Shown piece by piece: positions 1 through 8,962 of a DNA stretch of 64,000 bases (the stretch's first letter is position 1; every line of letters begins with the position of its first letter). The position numbers and the translations under genes were made by a program. This DNA comes from Hoeflea_A sp963921345 (lineage in GTDB: Bacteria; Pseudomonadota; Alphaproteobacteria; Rhizobiales; Rhizobiaceae). The DNA lies in assembly GCA_963921345.3 (NCBI GenBank), contig CAWUFE020000002.1:248001-312000 (forward strand). Direction: 5' to 3'. The notes beneath the pieces were generated by a model that worked only from the letters and a program-made list of their open reading frames with translations, did no database searches and was not told the DNA's origin.

Positions 1-777
1 TCCGTCGGGCATCGCGCGCACCACGATCTGCTCGAACTCGTCGACGCTGGTGAGGCGGCCCTGGGTCTGGATGCTGAGCTGGAACTCCGGATCGTCGGTC
101 ATCGGCTGTGCCCCGATGCGCCCCACCGCGGCCTGCACGTTCTGCGCGTTGACGGCAGCAATGACGTCGTCCACCGATACACCGAGACTGGTCATCCGAT
201 CGACATCCAGCCAGATCCGCATGGAGTAGTCCTGGGCCCCGAAGATGATGGCGTCGCCCACCCCTTCCGAGCGCTTGACGCTGTCGAGCACGTTGATCGT
301 CGCGAAATTCGACAGGAACAGCGCATCGTGAGCCGGGTCGTCGGACGTGATCGCAATCACCATCAACAGCGCCGAGGACTTCTTCTTGGTATTCACTCCC
401 GCTCGTGACACCTCTTCGGGCAGCGAGGACATCGCCAGCGCCACGCGGTTCTGCACGTTGACCGCGTTGATGTCCGGATCGGTGCCCGGGGCGAAGGTCA
501 CCTGCAGGGTGTAGCTCCCGTCCGATCCGCTGGTCGACTTCATGTAGAGCATGTCGCTGACGCCGACGATCTGCTCTTCGATCGGCTGGGCGACCGTGGC
601 TTCCACGACCTCGGCGCTGGCTCCCGGATAGAAGGTCGACACCTGGACCTGCGGCGGGACGATATCCGGCAGTTGCTCGACCGGAAGCTGGGTCAGCGAA
701 ATCAGGCCGGCCATGGTGATGACGATCGAAATGACCAGCGCAAAACGCGGGCGGCGGATGAAGATCCGGGAAAACAC
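1..777 (-). CDS. RND efflux transporter permease, N-terminal part (partial)
   Basis: This is the first 259 codons of an HAE1/AcrB-type inner-membrane RND pump; the rest lies beyond the window edge. The reading frame opens with a GTG codon at 777. It shows a first transmembrane helix after the basic FSRIFIRRPRF start, the DIVPPQVQV porter-domain entry, the EATVAQPIEEQ stretch and the GAQDYSMRIWLD motif typical of AcrB/MexB porter domains. It follows the periplasmic adaptor gene by 5 bp on the same strand, so the two form one transport operon. The substrate cannot be told from sequence, and no outer-membrane factor gene is in view. Confidence 0.93.
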   Translation of the reverse strand, partial: MFSRIFIRRPRFALVISIVITMAGLISLTQLPVEQLPDIVPPQVQVSTFYPGASAEVVEATVAQPIEEQIVGVSDMLYMKSTSGSDGSYTLQVTFAPGTDPDINAVNVQNRVALAMSSLPEEVSRAGVNTKKKSSALLMVIAITSDDPAHDALFLSNFATINVLDSVKRSEGVGDAIIFGAQDYSMRIWLDVDRMTSLGVSVDDVIAAVNAQNVQAAVGRIGAQPMTDDPEFQLSIQTQGRLTSVDEFEQIVVRAMPDG

Positions 778-782
778 CGCGC

Positions 783-1946
783 CTACTCCGACTTGGCGGC
801 AACGCCACCGGTCGCCTGCCGAGACGCATCGACCTCGGGCTGAGCGGCGTCCACTTCCATACCGATCCGAACCTTCTGGGATCCTTCGGTGATGACCAGC
901 TCGCCAGCTTCAAGGCCGTCGGCGATCACCGCCTCGGTTCCGGCGACTCGTGCCAGCTTCACGGTTTTTTTGGCAACCTTGCCGTCGCTGCCGACGACCA
1001 GGGTGAAAAAGCCTGCCTGATCCTTCTGCAGCGCCTGCACCGGGACGACCAGCGATGGCTTGTCGGCCTTCTCGATCACGTTCACCAACACCAGCTGGCC
1101 GTCGATGAGATGTCCGTCGGGGTTTGGAAAAACGCCGCGTATCAGGATCGAATCGGTTCCGGACTGAACGGATGTGTCGATCACACCGATCTTGCCGTCG
1201 CTTCCGTAGCGGGTGCCGTTCGCCAGGGTGAGCTGGAGAGTCAGAGACTGGACGCCGCCCTCTTCCTTGGCGTCCTTGCGAAAATCCAGAACCGTCGCCT
1301 CCGAGACTGGAAAAACCACATTGATCGGGTCGACGCTGGAGAGCGAAAGGAGCGCGCCGGAGTCGGGCCCGACGAATTCACCGGGCGCGATCGTCGTCAG
1401 CCCCACCCGCCCGTCGAACGGAGCGGTGATCGTGGTGTAGGAGAGATTGAGCTGGGCGGCCTGCAAGCTGCCCTGCAATTGCTGCAGCTGGCCGCCCACC
1501 TTGCCCTGTTGCGCCTGCGCCTTCTGGACAACGCTCTCCGACACGTCGCCCGATTTGAGAAGTGTCTCCTGGCGTTCAACCTCGATATCGGCCAGTTTCT
1601 TTTCCGCCTGTGCCGATGTGATCTGGCCCTGGATCTGGGTGATCGCAGCCTCGTAGGTGTCCTTCTGGATTTCGATCAGGGTCTCACCGGAAGCGACCCT
1701 TTTTCCGTCTTGAAACCCGATCTTTTCGATAAATCCCGGGAACCGCGCCACGATGGCAACCCGGTCGACTGCCTGAACCCGCCCGGTGAACGCCTCGTCC
1801 CTGGAAACGGATTTCATCGCGGCCGCGACAACCGTCACCTTCGGTTTTGGAGCTGCACCAGCCCTTTCCTGAGCCGTACCGCCCGTCGCCAGGCAAGCGA
1901 CAACGGTCAAAGCCAAGGACAGGAGACGGATAGTCGAAACATTCAC
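783..1946 (-). CDS. RND efflux periplasmic adaptor (membrane fusion protein)
   Basis: A 387-aa HlyD/AcrA-type adaptor that would link the inner-membrane RND pump to an outer-membrane channel. The first 25 residues form a signal peptide ending near GGTAQ. A first lipoyl half (VAIVARFPGFIEKIGF) is followed by a coiled-coil hairpin rich in Gln and Ala (about residues 95-165), a second lipoyl half (TTITAPFDGRVG), and beta-barrel and membrane-proximal domains. The length suits the MexA/AcrA family. The permease gene starts 5 bp downstream. No adjacent regulator is seen; about 200 bp of non-coding DNA precedes the start. Confidence 0.93.
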   Translation of the reverse strand: MNVSTIRLLSLALTVVACLATGGTAQERAGAAPKPKVTVVAAAMKSVSRDEAFTGRVQAVDRVAIVARFPGFIEKIGFQDGKRVASGETLIEIQKDTYEAAITQIQGQITSAQAEKKLADIEVERQETLLKSGDVSESVVQKAQAQQGKVGGQLQQLQGSLQAAQLNLSYTTITAPFDGRVGLTTIAPGEFVGPDSGALLSLSSVDPINVVFPVSEATVLDFRKDAKEEGGVQSLTLQLTLANGTRYGSDGKIGVIDTSVQSGTDSILIRGVFPNPDGHLIDGQLVLVNVIEKADKPSLVVPVQALQKDQAGFFTLVVGSDGKVAKKTVKLARVAGTEAVIADGLEAGELVITEGSQKVRIGMEVDAAQPEVDASRQATGGVAAKSE

Positions 1947-2149
1947 GGCGTCTTGCTCGGCACCATTGGAGATACCGAATTATTGCTTCGGGAAAAGCCA
2001 GAGTCGATAGCAGTCTTTACCTGTTTGCCGGCAAAAGTCCGGCAGACACCGCCGATGCGGCGGCTGCACAACCCCATACGCCGGACAAAACCGAAACAAG
2101 CGTCAAGGGCCGCGCAGGCCGCCGCGGGCTTGATAAATGCAAACCCGGC

Positions 2150-2227
2150 CTAGTGTGGTGGATTTGAAGTTCCTATGATAATTGCAGCAGGCTCTTGTAG
2201 GAACTTCAAATCCATAAACCACACTAG
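2150..2227. repeat. Short inverted-repeat element 1 (MITE-like)
   Basis: A 78-bp near-perfect inverted repeat. The left arm (2150-2174) begins CTAGTGTGGT and ends GAAGTTCCT; the right arm (2199-2227) is its reverse complement except for 4 extra bases (TTAT when read inward from the end) after the tenth base. Both ends are CTAG. It carries no open frame. It closely resembles the neighbouring element at 2241-2316. The CTAG ends fit a non-autonomous relative of IS630/Tc1-type elements, which duplicate TA, but no transposase is present to test this. Confidence 0.7.
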
Positions 2228-2240
2228 AATCATAATCTTG

Positions 2241-2316
2241 CTAGTGTCCTGATTGAATCTGAAGTTCGTTCGGCGCTTGCTGCACAATGTGGCGAACTTC
2301 AGATTCAGGACACTAG
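2241..2316. repeat. Short inverted-repeat element 2 (MITE-like), overlaps an upstream-reading stop codon
   Basis: A 76-bp inverted repeat. The left arm (2241-2268) begins CTAGTGTCCTGA and ends GAAGTTCG; the right arm (2293-2316) is its reverse complement lacking 4 bases (TTGA). It shares the CTAGTGT end and the TGAAGTTC core with element 1, 13 bp away. Its right end supplies the last codon and the stop codon (TAG, 2313-2315) of the L,D-transpeptidase gene, so it probably also ends up as a hairpin at the 3' end of that mRNA. Nothing else is recognisable between 1947 and 2312. Confidence 0.7.
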
Positions 2317-2744
2317 TGCGTGATGATGATCCGCGTGTTCTTGAAGCCTTCGCGCTTCACCAGCGAGAACAGCGTCGCGGCATGTCGTGGGTCGAGACGC
2401 ACGCAGCCGTGCGACGCCGGGCGGCCGAGCCGCTTCAGGTCGTCGGTGCCGTGCACGGCATAGCCGCCGCGAAAGAAAATCGCGTAGGGCATCGGCGCAT
2501 TGTTGTATTTGCGCGACCGGTGGTGGCGTGACAGCCATTTCGGACTGTAGGTGCCCGTCGGCGTATAGTAGCCGGCGCGTCCGGTCGACACCTTCCAGCG
2601 GTACTTCACCTGACCGCGATGGGTGACGACCATCCTTTGTTGCGAAATGTCGATCCACGCCGTCAGCGAGGCTGCCTTTGCAGCGATCGTGTTGAATGGA
2701 AGCACTGCCAGACTGAGCAGCGACGCGATTACAAGCCGTTTCAT
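2313..2744 (-). CDS. L,D-transpeptidase (YkuD domain)
   Basis: A short (143-aa) secreted L,D-transpeptidase that would make 3-3 peptidoglycan cross-links or attach proteins to the wall in the periplasm. A signal peptide occupies about residues 1-25. The catalytic signature is complete: His99 in VHGT, then SHGCVR with Ser111, His112, Gly113, Cys114 (nucleophile) and Arg116. The size is that of the minimal ErfK/YbiS/YcfS-like domain with no LysM or peptidoglycan-binding extension. The C-terminal codon and stop lie inside an inverted-repeat element. It appears monocistronic. Confidence 0.93.
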   Translation of the reverse strand: MKRLVIASLLSLAVLPFNTIAAKAASLTAWIDISQQRMVVTHRGQVKYRWKVSTGRAGYYTPTGTYSPKWLSRHHRSRKYNNAPMPYAIFFRGGYAVHGTDDLKRLGRPASHGCVRLDPRHAATLFSLVKREGFKNTRIIITH

Positions 2745-2961
2745 GGTCCCTCCGGCTTGGCATCGATCGCATTCGAGACGACCGATGCCAATCTCTCAAC
2801 AATCCCCACCTGCTGAGGTGCGCCGCCCGTAACAACGGACCACGCGCCACCCCAATCCAAAGTATATAGGTGGCAAATACCGGATTAAAAGTGTTTTGCC
2901 GGGACATGGTTATTGAGATCGCCGCAAACAACGACCTGCAGAACGGTTCAAATACAGAAAA

Positions 2962-3945
2962 TCAACTTATCGTTGCAGCGGCCAAGGCGAGAATCAAAAC
3001 AACAACAGCCAGGGCGGTACAAGCCATCCAGAAAACCGCCAGAGCGGATCCGACGTCCCCGGTTTCGGCCTGATAGCGCCCCGCCGGGTTCAGCCGCGGC
3101 TCACGCACCACAACGCCGCTGTAGCGGCGTTCGCCGGCCAGCGACAGATCCAGCGCCCCGGCCATGGCACATTCCGGCCAGCCGGCATTGGGCGAGCGGT
3201 GCAGCCCGGCATCGCGCAGCACGCATCCGACCGCCCGCCTGGCGGCTGTCGGGCCGCTTCGAAGCAAAGCCGCGACAGCGATCAGCCCGGCCGATATCCG
3301 CGCCGCGGGCCAGTTCGCCCAATCGTCCAGGCGCGCCGCTGCCCAGCCGAAAGCGCGGTGGCGCGGGCTTTTGTGGCCGATCATGGAATCTGCGGTGTTC
3401 AGCATTTTGTAGGCAAACAGCCCGGGCAGGCCGAACAGCGCATACCAAAACGCCGGGGCAACCACGCCGTCGGAAAAATTCTCCGCCAGGCTTTCGATCG
3501 CCGCCCGGCAGATCCCGGCCGCATCCAGCGTCTCCGGATCGCGGCCGACGATACGGGAAACGGCCTCGCGTCCGCCCGCCAACCCGTTGGTTTTCAGCGC
3601 CACGGCAACGGCGGAAACGTGATCGGCCAGGCTGCGTTGCGCCAGCAGGACCGAAACGAGAATGACTTCAATCGCCAGGCCGGCTGTGCCCAGCGGATCG
3701 AGCAGCCAGCCGATCAGAACGCCTAACAGCGCACTCAGCACCAACAGTGCCGCGATTGCCGAAACACCCCGGGTTCGACGAACCTGCGCCGGATCGTGTT
3801 CGTTGTTCAAGGCCCTGTCCACAAACCCGATGGCATGACCGAACAACACCACGGGATGCGGAATTCGCCGCCACAACCGCTCCGGATCGCCGGTGACGCG
3901 GTCGACCAGCAAAGCGAGGGTCAGGATGATCAGATGCTCGACCAT
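2962..3945 (-). CDS. cobD: Adenosylcobinamide-phosphate synthase (CobD/CbiB)
   Basis: A 327-aa polytopic membrane enzyme that joins aminopropanol (or its phosphate) to adenosylcobyric acid, giving adenosylcobinamide (phosphate). The ATG at 3945 starts MVEHLIILTLALLVDRVTGDPE, the typical CbiB opening with the conserved DxxxGDP; the frame is open further upstream but that part has no CbiB character and lies inside cobC. Conserved VSRIVGRD, ESLAENFSDGVVAP and ADSMIGHKS stretches are present. It starts 4 bp after the cobC stop, and is the last gene of the minus-strand cobA-cobB-cobC-cobD run. Confidence 0.95.
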   Translation of the reverse strand: MVEHLIILTLALLVDRVTGDPERLWRRIPHPVVLFGHAIGFVDRALNNEHDPAQVRRTRGVSAIAALLVLSALLGVLIGWLLDPLGTAGLAIEVILVSVLLAQRSLADHVSAVAVALKTNGLAGGREAVSRIVGRDPETLDAAGICRAAIESLAENFSDGVVAPAFWYALFGLPGLFAYKMLNTADSMIGHKSPRHRAFGWAAARLDDWANWPAARISAGLIAVAALLRSGPTAARRAVGCVLRDAGLHRSPNAGWPECAMAGALDLSLAGERRYSGVVVREPRLNPAGRYQAETGDVGSALAVFWMACTALAVVVLILALAAATIS

Positions 3946-3949
3946 GTCC

Positions 3950-4960
3950 TCAACCGAGACCTGACAAAACCCGGCCAAGCCGTTGTTCCGACTCCTGATC
4001 CGGACACAGGCCAAAGCGCAACCAGTGCGGCGCATAATCGAACCTGCGCGTCAGGATGTGGTTTCGGCAAAGCTGATCGTGAAGCGCATGCGCACCGGTA
4101 TGCTCGACGAGAACGAAAAGACCCGTCCCGCCGACGATCGGCAGCCCGGCGCCGGACAAAACCGCCTCGAGCGCACTCCTGCGCTCGCGGATCGTCGCGT
4201 CGATCGCCGCTATCGCGCATTCGTCCCGCATCAGAGCGCTGGCAATGGCGAGCGCCGGTCCGGACACCGCCCACGGCCCCTGAAGGTGCCGCAGAGCCTC
4301 AAGAACCCGCTCCTGGGCAAGGACGAACCCCATCCGCATGCCGGCCAATCCGAAATATTTGCCGAAAGACCGCAGAACGATCAGCCCGTCCTGTGTTCCG
4401 GCAGAGCCGGCGAGGCTGATCTCCGGATGCAAATCGGCAAAAGCTTCGTCGACGATCAGATAGCCGTCGCGCTTCTCCAGATCGCCGGCAAGCGCCAGAA
4501 GCCGATGCCGGTCGATGACGCGGCCGTCGGGGTTGTTCGGGTTGACGACGATGACGACACGATGATGATCGCTGATCCCGCAGATATCCTGTACTTCATC
4601 GACCGATCGCCCGGCCCGTTCGAAACAGTGCCGATATTCGCCATAGGTGGGTCCCAGCACGGCCACCCGCCCCTCAAGCAGGTGCGGCAACATCTGGATC
4701 GCCGCCTGTACGCCCGCGACGGGCAGCGGATGAGTCCCCTCTGGTGTGCGATAGTACCCGGTGGCTGCGGTTGCGGCCCGATCGAACAGATGCTCATCGG
4801 GAAGCCGCTGCCACACCGCCGGGTCAAGACGCGGAAGTTCTGCCGGCACCGGATTGATCCCGGTCGAGAGGTCCAGCCAGTTCTCCGCGCTGCCGCCGAA
4901 GCGGGCACAGGCGGCTGCCAACGCACCGCCGTGTTCGATCCTGTCCGAAGGCGGTCTCAT
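3950..4960 (-). CDS. cobC: Threonine-phosphate decarboxylase (CobC)
   Basis: A 336-aa PLP enzyme of the class I/II aminotransferase fold. It decarboxylates L-threonine O-3-phosphate to aminopropanol phosphate, the linker used by CobD. Evidence includes the DLSTGINP opening, the VNPNNPDGR loop, the VDEAFADL metal/PLP Asp region and the PLP lysine in SFGKYFGLAG near residue 200. The ATG at 4960 overlaps the cobB stop (ATGA), which decides the start over a longer open frame. Its position directly before cobD fits aminopropanol-arm assembly. Confidence 0.94.
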   Translation of the reverse strand: MRPPSDRIEHGGALAAACARFGGSAENWLDLSTGINPVPAELPRLDPAVWQRLPDEHLFDRAATAATGYYRTPEGTHPLPVAGVQAAIQMLPHLLEGRVAVLGPTYGEYRHCFERAGRSVDEVQDICGISDHHRVVIVVNPNNPDGRVIDRHRLLALAGDLEKRDGYLIVDEAFADLHPEISLAGSAGTQDGLIVLRSFGKYFGLAGMRMGFVLAQERVLEALRHLQGPWAVSGPALAIASALMRDECAIAAIDATIRERRSALEAVLSGAGLPIVGGTGLFVLVEHTGAHALHDQLCRNHILTRRFDYAPHWLRFGLCPDQESEQRLGRVLSGLG

Positions 4961-6261
4961 GCACTCTCCGCCCGGTCGATGACATGCATGAAAGATCCAG
5001 CAACCGAACCGCGCCGCAATCCCGCTTGAGGCAGCGACTCGCCCCTGGCGTCCTCCACGGCGAACAAACGTTCGGCTTCTCCCTCCGCCACAATGGAAGC
5101 GTAATGAAACTCGTGAGCGGTAAACGGCATGTCCCAGAAAAAGCCCCTCGCAGGCGACAGGCGCCGGTACCCGAGATGCAGTTGCCGCTCGGCGAAGCTC
5201 GTGGTCAGGGGCAGCAAACCGAGCATGGCATGGCGGCACCCGTCGGAATCGATCAGGGCATCGCCCAGCACCATGTAGCCGCCGCATTCGCCAAAAACTG
5301 GAACGCCGGCCCGGGCGGCCGCGACCACGCCTTCCCGAAATGTCGTATTGTCGGCAATTTGCCCGGCATGCAGTTCAGGATATCCGCCCGGCAGATAGAC
5401 CGCGTCGCTGTCCGGCGCGGGCGCTTCGTCGGCCAGCGGCGAGAAAAACCGAATTTCCGCTCCGGCCGAACGCCAGCCCTGCATCAGATGCTCGTAGCTG
5501 AAGGCGAAGGCCAGGTCGCGCGCCACGGCCACCCGCTGACCGGGCGGTGGCAGCCCCGCGGTCCCGGCCTCGAAGGAGGCCGGTTGAGAAGAACCCGCCA
5601 GTGCCAGGAGCGCATCCAGATCGCACCCCTGTTCGACCTTTCGCGCCGCCCGTTCGACGAATCGCTCCAGGTCGGCGTGCTCGCTAGCCTGGACAAGCCC
5701 CAGATGCCTCTCTGGCAGCTTCAAGGCCTCGTCGCGGCGCAGAATACCAAGGACTCCGATACCGGCGGCAGCCAGGGCGTCGCGTAACAGGCGTTCATGC
5801 CGCTCGCTGGCGACATTGTTCAGCACCACGCCGGCAACCGCAATTCTCGCGTCGAATTCGGCGAAACCACGCACCAGCGCCGCCACCGAATGGGACATCT
5901 TTGCGCAATTGACGACGAACACCACCGGGAGGTTCAGAAGCGCCGCCAGATCAGCGGCGGAGCCCGTGCCGTCGGCGGCCGCGTCGAACAGCCCCATCAT
6001 CGCCTCGATGACCAGAAAACGGCTGTCTTCTCCCGTTCCGACTGCGTTGGCCCGCAGCAGATCGCTGCGCATGGCCCAGGGATCGAAATTCACACAGGGC
6101 TCGCCGCTGGCAGCCTTGTGAAAGGCCGGATCGATATAGTCCGGACCGGCCTTCCCGGGCGCGATCGGGACGCCCCGCCTGCGCAGCGCCCGCAACAGTC
6201 CAAGCGTGAACGTGGTTTTGCCGGAGCCGGACATCGGTGAAGCAACGAGCAGACCGCGCAT
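4957..6261 (-). CDS. cobB: Cobyrinic/hydrogenobyrinic acid a,c-diamide synthase (CobB)
   Basis: A 434-aa glutamine amidotransferase that amidates side chains a and c of (hydrogeno)byrinic acid with ATP and glutamine. The N-terminal dethiobiotin-synthetase-like ATPase has SPMSGSGKTTF; the C-terminal type 1 glutamine amidotransferase domain has the nucleophile Cys in FGECGGYM (about residue 325) and a triad-type HEFHYAS. The ATG at 6261 follows a GAGGG ribosome site; an upstream TTG at 6276 would overlap the cobA stop and is less likely. Translationally coupled to cobC downstream. Confidence 0.94.
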   Translation of the reverse strand: MRGLLVASPMSGSGKTTFTLGLLRALRRRGVPIAPGKAGPDYIDPAFHKAASGEPCVNFDPWAMRSDLLRANAVGTGEDSRFLVIEAMMGLFDAAADGTGSAADLAALLNLPVVFVVNCAKMSHSVAALVRGFAEFDARIAVAGVVLNNVASERHERLLRDALAAAGIGVLGILRRDEALKLPERHLGLVQASEHADLERFVERAARKVEQGCDLDALLALAGSSQPASFEAGTAGLPPPGQRVAVARDLAFAFSYEHLMQGWRSAGAEIRFFSPLADEAPAPDSDAVYLPGGYPELHAGQIADNTTFREGVVAAARAGVPVFGECGGYMVLGDALIDSDGCRHAMLGLLPLTTSFAERQLHLGYRRLSPARGFFWDMPFTAHEFHYASIVAEGEAERLFAVEDARGESLPQAGLRRGSVAGSFMHVIDRAESA

Positions 6262-6272
6262 CAACCGCACCC

Positions 6273-7088
6273 TCAACCTATCTCGCGGTCATCGGACGAC
6301 AGCACATCCTGGTCGAACCAGGACAGCGTCTGTCGCAACCGCACGACGTCGCCGACCACGACGATGGCCGGCGGCGACAAGCCGGCGACGACCAGGTCGT
6401 CCCTCGCCGTGCCGAGCGTGGTCTCGAGGACCTGCTGCTGTTCGGTCGTCGCGTTGCTGACGACCGCAAGAGCCTCGTCCGCCGACCGTCCCGCCGCCAT
6501 CAGCTTGTCGGTGATCGTCGCGATGTGTTTCAGCGCCATATACATGACGATCACCGGCGAGCCACGGCCCACGCTCTCCCAGTCGATCCGGTCGGGCACG
6601 ATGCCGCTGGAATCGTGCCCGGTCAGAAAGGTCACACTGTGATTGACCGTGCGGTGGGTCACCGGAATGCCGGCATAGGCCAGACCGCCGATTCCGGCCG
6701 TCACGCCCGGGACGATCCGGAACGGAATGCGGTGCTCGACCAGCGTTAGCGCTTCCTCGCCACCGCGTCCGAAAACGAAGGGGTCGCCGCCCTTGAGACG
6801 CAGCACGCGCCGGCCCTCGGTGGCCAATTCCACCAGCCGCAGCGAGATGTCGCGCTGTTTGGCCGAGGGCTTGCCGCCCCGCTTGCCGGCATATTCCAGG
6901 ACGGCGCCGGGTTTGGCGAGCCCCAGGCAGGCCGCGTTGACGAGCGCGTCATAGACGATCACATCGGCCTGGCGAAGCGCATTGACCGCATGCAGGGTCA
7001 TCAGGCCCGGGTCGCCCGGACCGGCGCCGACCAGCCAGACGCTGCCCGGCTGCAATTCGGTAAGGTCGCCGAGGAACGCGTCAGTCAT
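6273..7088 (-). CDS. cobA: Uroporphyrinogen-III C-methyltransferase (CobA/SUMT)
   Basis: A 271-aa SAM-dependent enzyme that methylates C-2 and C-7 of uroporphyrinogen III to precorrin-2, the committed step toward B12 and siroheme. It has the tetrapyrrole methylase signatures VWLVGAGPGDPGLMT, LRLKGGDPFVFGRGGEE and VVPGVTAGIGGLAYAGIPVTHR. There is no CysG-type dehydrogenase/ferrochelatase domain. The ATG at 7088 is chosen over a GTG at 7124 that adds a non-conserved leader. It is divergent from cbiD (7144), so a short 55-bp interval must hold promoters for both directions. Confidence 0.95.
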   Translation of the reverse strand: MTDAFLGDLTELQPGSVWLVGAGPGDPGLMTLHAVNALRQADVIVYDALVNAACLGLAKPGAVLEYAGKRGGKPSAKQRDISLRLVELATEGRRVLRLKGGDPFVFGRGGEEALTLVEHRIPFRIVPGVTAGIGGLAYAGIPVTHRTVNHSVTFLTGHDSSGIVPDRIDWESVGRGSPVIVMYMALKHIATITDKLMAAGRSADEALAVVSNATTEQQQVLETTLGTARDDLVVAGLSPPAIVVVGDVVRLRQTLSWFDQDVLSSDDREIG

Positions 7089-7143
7089 CGCCCGCCCCCG
7101 ATAAATCCTTCCGCCGCAGCGCACCCTCGCCTATAACCGGGCG

Positions 7144-8241
7144 ATGAGCGAGACCCGGAAGGACAATGGCGGTTCCGATACCCCGCTTCGCCGCGGCTGG
7201 ACGACCGGCGCCTGCGCCACGGCGGCGACAAAAGCGGCGCTGACGGCGTTGATCACCGGCGAGTTTCCGGATCCGGTCGGCATTCGCCTGCCCAAGGGTC
7301 AGGAGCCGGCTTTCGCCCTCGCCTTCGAAAGCCTCGGCGAAGGCTACGCGTCGGCAGGAATCGTCAAGGATGCCGGTGACGATCCGGATGTCACCCACGG
7401 GGCAACGATCGTTGCGACCGTGGCTCCGGGCAGACCGGATACGGGCATAAAATTCGTTGCCGGGGCCGGTGTCGGCACCGTCACCCTGGCTGGCCTGCCG
7501 CTGGCGGTGGGCGAGCCGGCGATCAACCCGGTCCCGCGCCGGATGATGGGCGAGGTGGTCGAGGAGCTGTGCGGCGAATTCGATCTTCCGGCCGATGTCG
7601 AAATCACCATCTCCGTCCCCGGCGGCGAGGAACTGGCCGAAAAAACCTGGAATCCGCGGCTCGGCATCCTTGGTGGCCTGTCGATCCTGGGAACGACCGG
7701 CATCGTCCAGCCGTTCTCCTGTGCCGCCTGGATTCACTCGATCCATCGCGGCATCGACGTGGCTCGCGCCGCGGGACTCGGGCATGTCGTGGGTGCCACG
7801 GGCTCGACCTCCGAGGGCACGGTACGGCAGCTCGTCGATCTGCCGGAAATCGCCTATCTGGACATGGGCGATTTCGTCGGCGGCCTGGTCAAGTATCTTC
7901 GAAAGCACCCGGTCGACCGGCTGACCATTGCCGGCGGCTTCGCCAAGATGGTCAAGCTGGCGCAGGGTGCTCTGGATCTGCATTCCGGACGCAGCCAGGT
8001 GGACATGACTTTTCTCGCCGGCCTCGTTCCGGACCTGGACGAAGGCCTGAAGAAGTCCATTCTTTCTGCCAACACCGCGCTGGAAGTGCTTGAACTTACG
8101 AAGCAAAACGGCATCGACCTTGCGGTACCCGTCGCCGAACGGGCATTCGAGACTGCAACGGCAGCCCTGCGGGACGCGCCGGTCGCCGTCGACGTCGTGG
8201 TGACGGACCGGAAAGGAACCGTTCTTGCCCGCCACCCGTAG
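7144..8241 (+). CDS. cbiD: Cobalt-precorrin-5B C1-methyltransferase (CbiD)
   Basis: A 365-aa protein with the invariant RRGWTTGACATAATKAA opening and the GGLSILGTTGIVQPFS and GKMVKLAQG-like (GGFAKMVKLAQGA) stretches of CbiD. In the cobalt-early (anaerobic) route CbiD methylates C-1 of the corrin ring. Here it stands where aerobic clusters often have CobF, which is absent from the window. It overlaps cobK by 17 bp and forms a two-gene plus-strand operon between minus-strand cob genes. Which chemistry it performs in this strain cannot be read from sequence. Confidence 0.93.
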   Translation: MSETRKDNGGSDTPLRRGWTTGACATAATKAALTALITGEFPDPVGIRLPKGQEPAFALAFESLGEGYASAGIVKDAGDDPDVTHGATIVATVAPGRPDTGIKFVAGAGVGTVTLAGLPLAVGEPAINPVPRRMMGEVVEELCGEFDLPADVEITISVPGGEELAEKTWNPRLGILGGLSILGTTGIVQPFSCAAWIHSIHRGIDVARAAGLGHVVGATGSTSEGTVRQLVDLPEIAYLDMGDFVGGLVKYLRKHPVDRLTIAGGFAKMVKLAQGALDLHSGRSQVDMTFLAGLVPDLDEGLKKSILSANTALEVLELTKQNGIDLAVPVAERAFETATAALRDAPVAVDVVVTDRKGTVLARHP

Positions 8242-8962
8242 AACTGTCCTCATTCTCGGCGGAACCCGGGAAGCCGCGGACCTGGCGGCCCTGCTCTTAG
8301 CACGCGGCGACCTCAGGGTGATCACCTCTCTCGCCGGCCGGACCCGCGATCCTGAACCTGTGGAAGGCGAGCGGCGCATCGGCGGCTTTGGTGGCGCGGC
8401 CGGCCTCGCAAGTTTTCTGGGCAAGGAAGCGGTCGACACCCTGGTCGATGCTACCCATCCGTTTGCCGCCGGGATTTCTGAAAACAGCAGAAGCGCAGCG
8501 GAGCAGACTGGTACGCAACGGCTGGTCCTACGTCGTCCGCACTGGCTCCCCCGAGACACCGACCTTTGGTCGATGGTGCCGTCGCTGGCGGCCGCACGCG
8601 ATGCGCTACCGCAATCCTGTCGGGCTTTCCTCGCGCTCGGTAGCCAGTACATCTCGCAATTTGCTGAACGCGACGATGTCGAATTCGTTCTCAGAATGGT
8701 CAATCCGCCCGACAATCCGTTGCCGATCCCGAATGCCAGATTGGTCTTCGGAAAGCCCGGAAGCGTCTCGCAGGAAGAACATCTGCTGGTAAGCCAGGCC
8801 ATCGATGTCCTGGTCTGCCGCAATTCGGGCGGCCATGCCTCCTTCGCCAAGCTCGAGGCAGCCGCAAACCTGTCCCTGCCGGTCATCATGATCGAGCGCC
8901 CGGTCGGACCTGACGAGCCGTGCTTCGAGACGATCGAGGCGCTGGCGGCAGCCATCGACTAG
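8225..8962 (+). CDS. cobK: Precorrin-6A reductase (CobK/CbiJ)
   Basis: A 245-aa NAD(P)H-dependent reductase that reduces precorrin-6A to 6B. It shows VLILGGTREAADLA at the N-terminus and VDATHPFAAGISENS in the first domain, plus the C-terminal CRNSGG signature. The only in-frame start before the conserved core is a TTG at 8225, so a TTG start inside cbiD is inferred. Translation is probably coupled to cbiD. It converges with cobM, the stop regions overlapping by 4 bp. Confidence 0.92.
   Translation: MPATRRTVLILGGTREAADLAALLLARGDLRVITSLAGRTRDPEPVEGERRIGGFGGAAGLASFLGKEAVDTLVDATHPFAAGISENSRSAAEQTGTQRLVLRRPHWLPRDTDLWSMVPSLAAARDALPQSCRAFLALGSQYISQFAERDDVEFVLRMVNPPDNPLPIPNARLVFGKPGSVSQEEHLLVSQAIDVLVCRNSGGHASFAKLEAAANLSLPVIMIERPVGPDEPCFETIEALAAAID

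Noticed and set aside
3946..4035. A 30-residue N-terminal extension of CobD
   Set aside because: The added part lies within cobC, is not CbiB-like, and the ATG at 3945 gives the conserved start.
7081..8955. A 624-codon open frame on the minus strand opposite cbiD and cobK
   Set aside because: It is the antisense shadow of two clear genes in GC-rich DNA; its product is Arg/Ser-rich with no family features.
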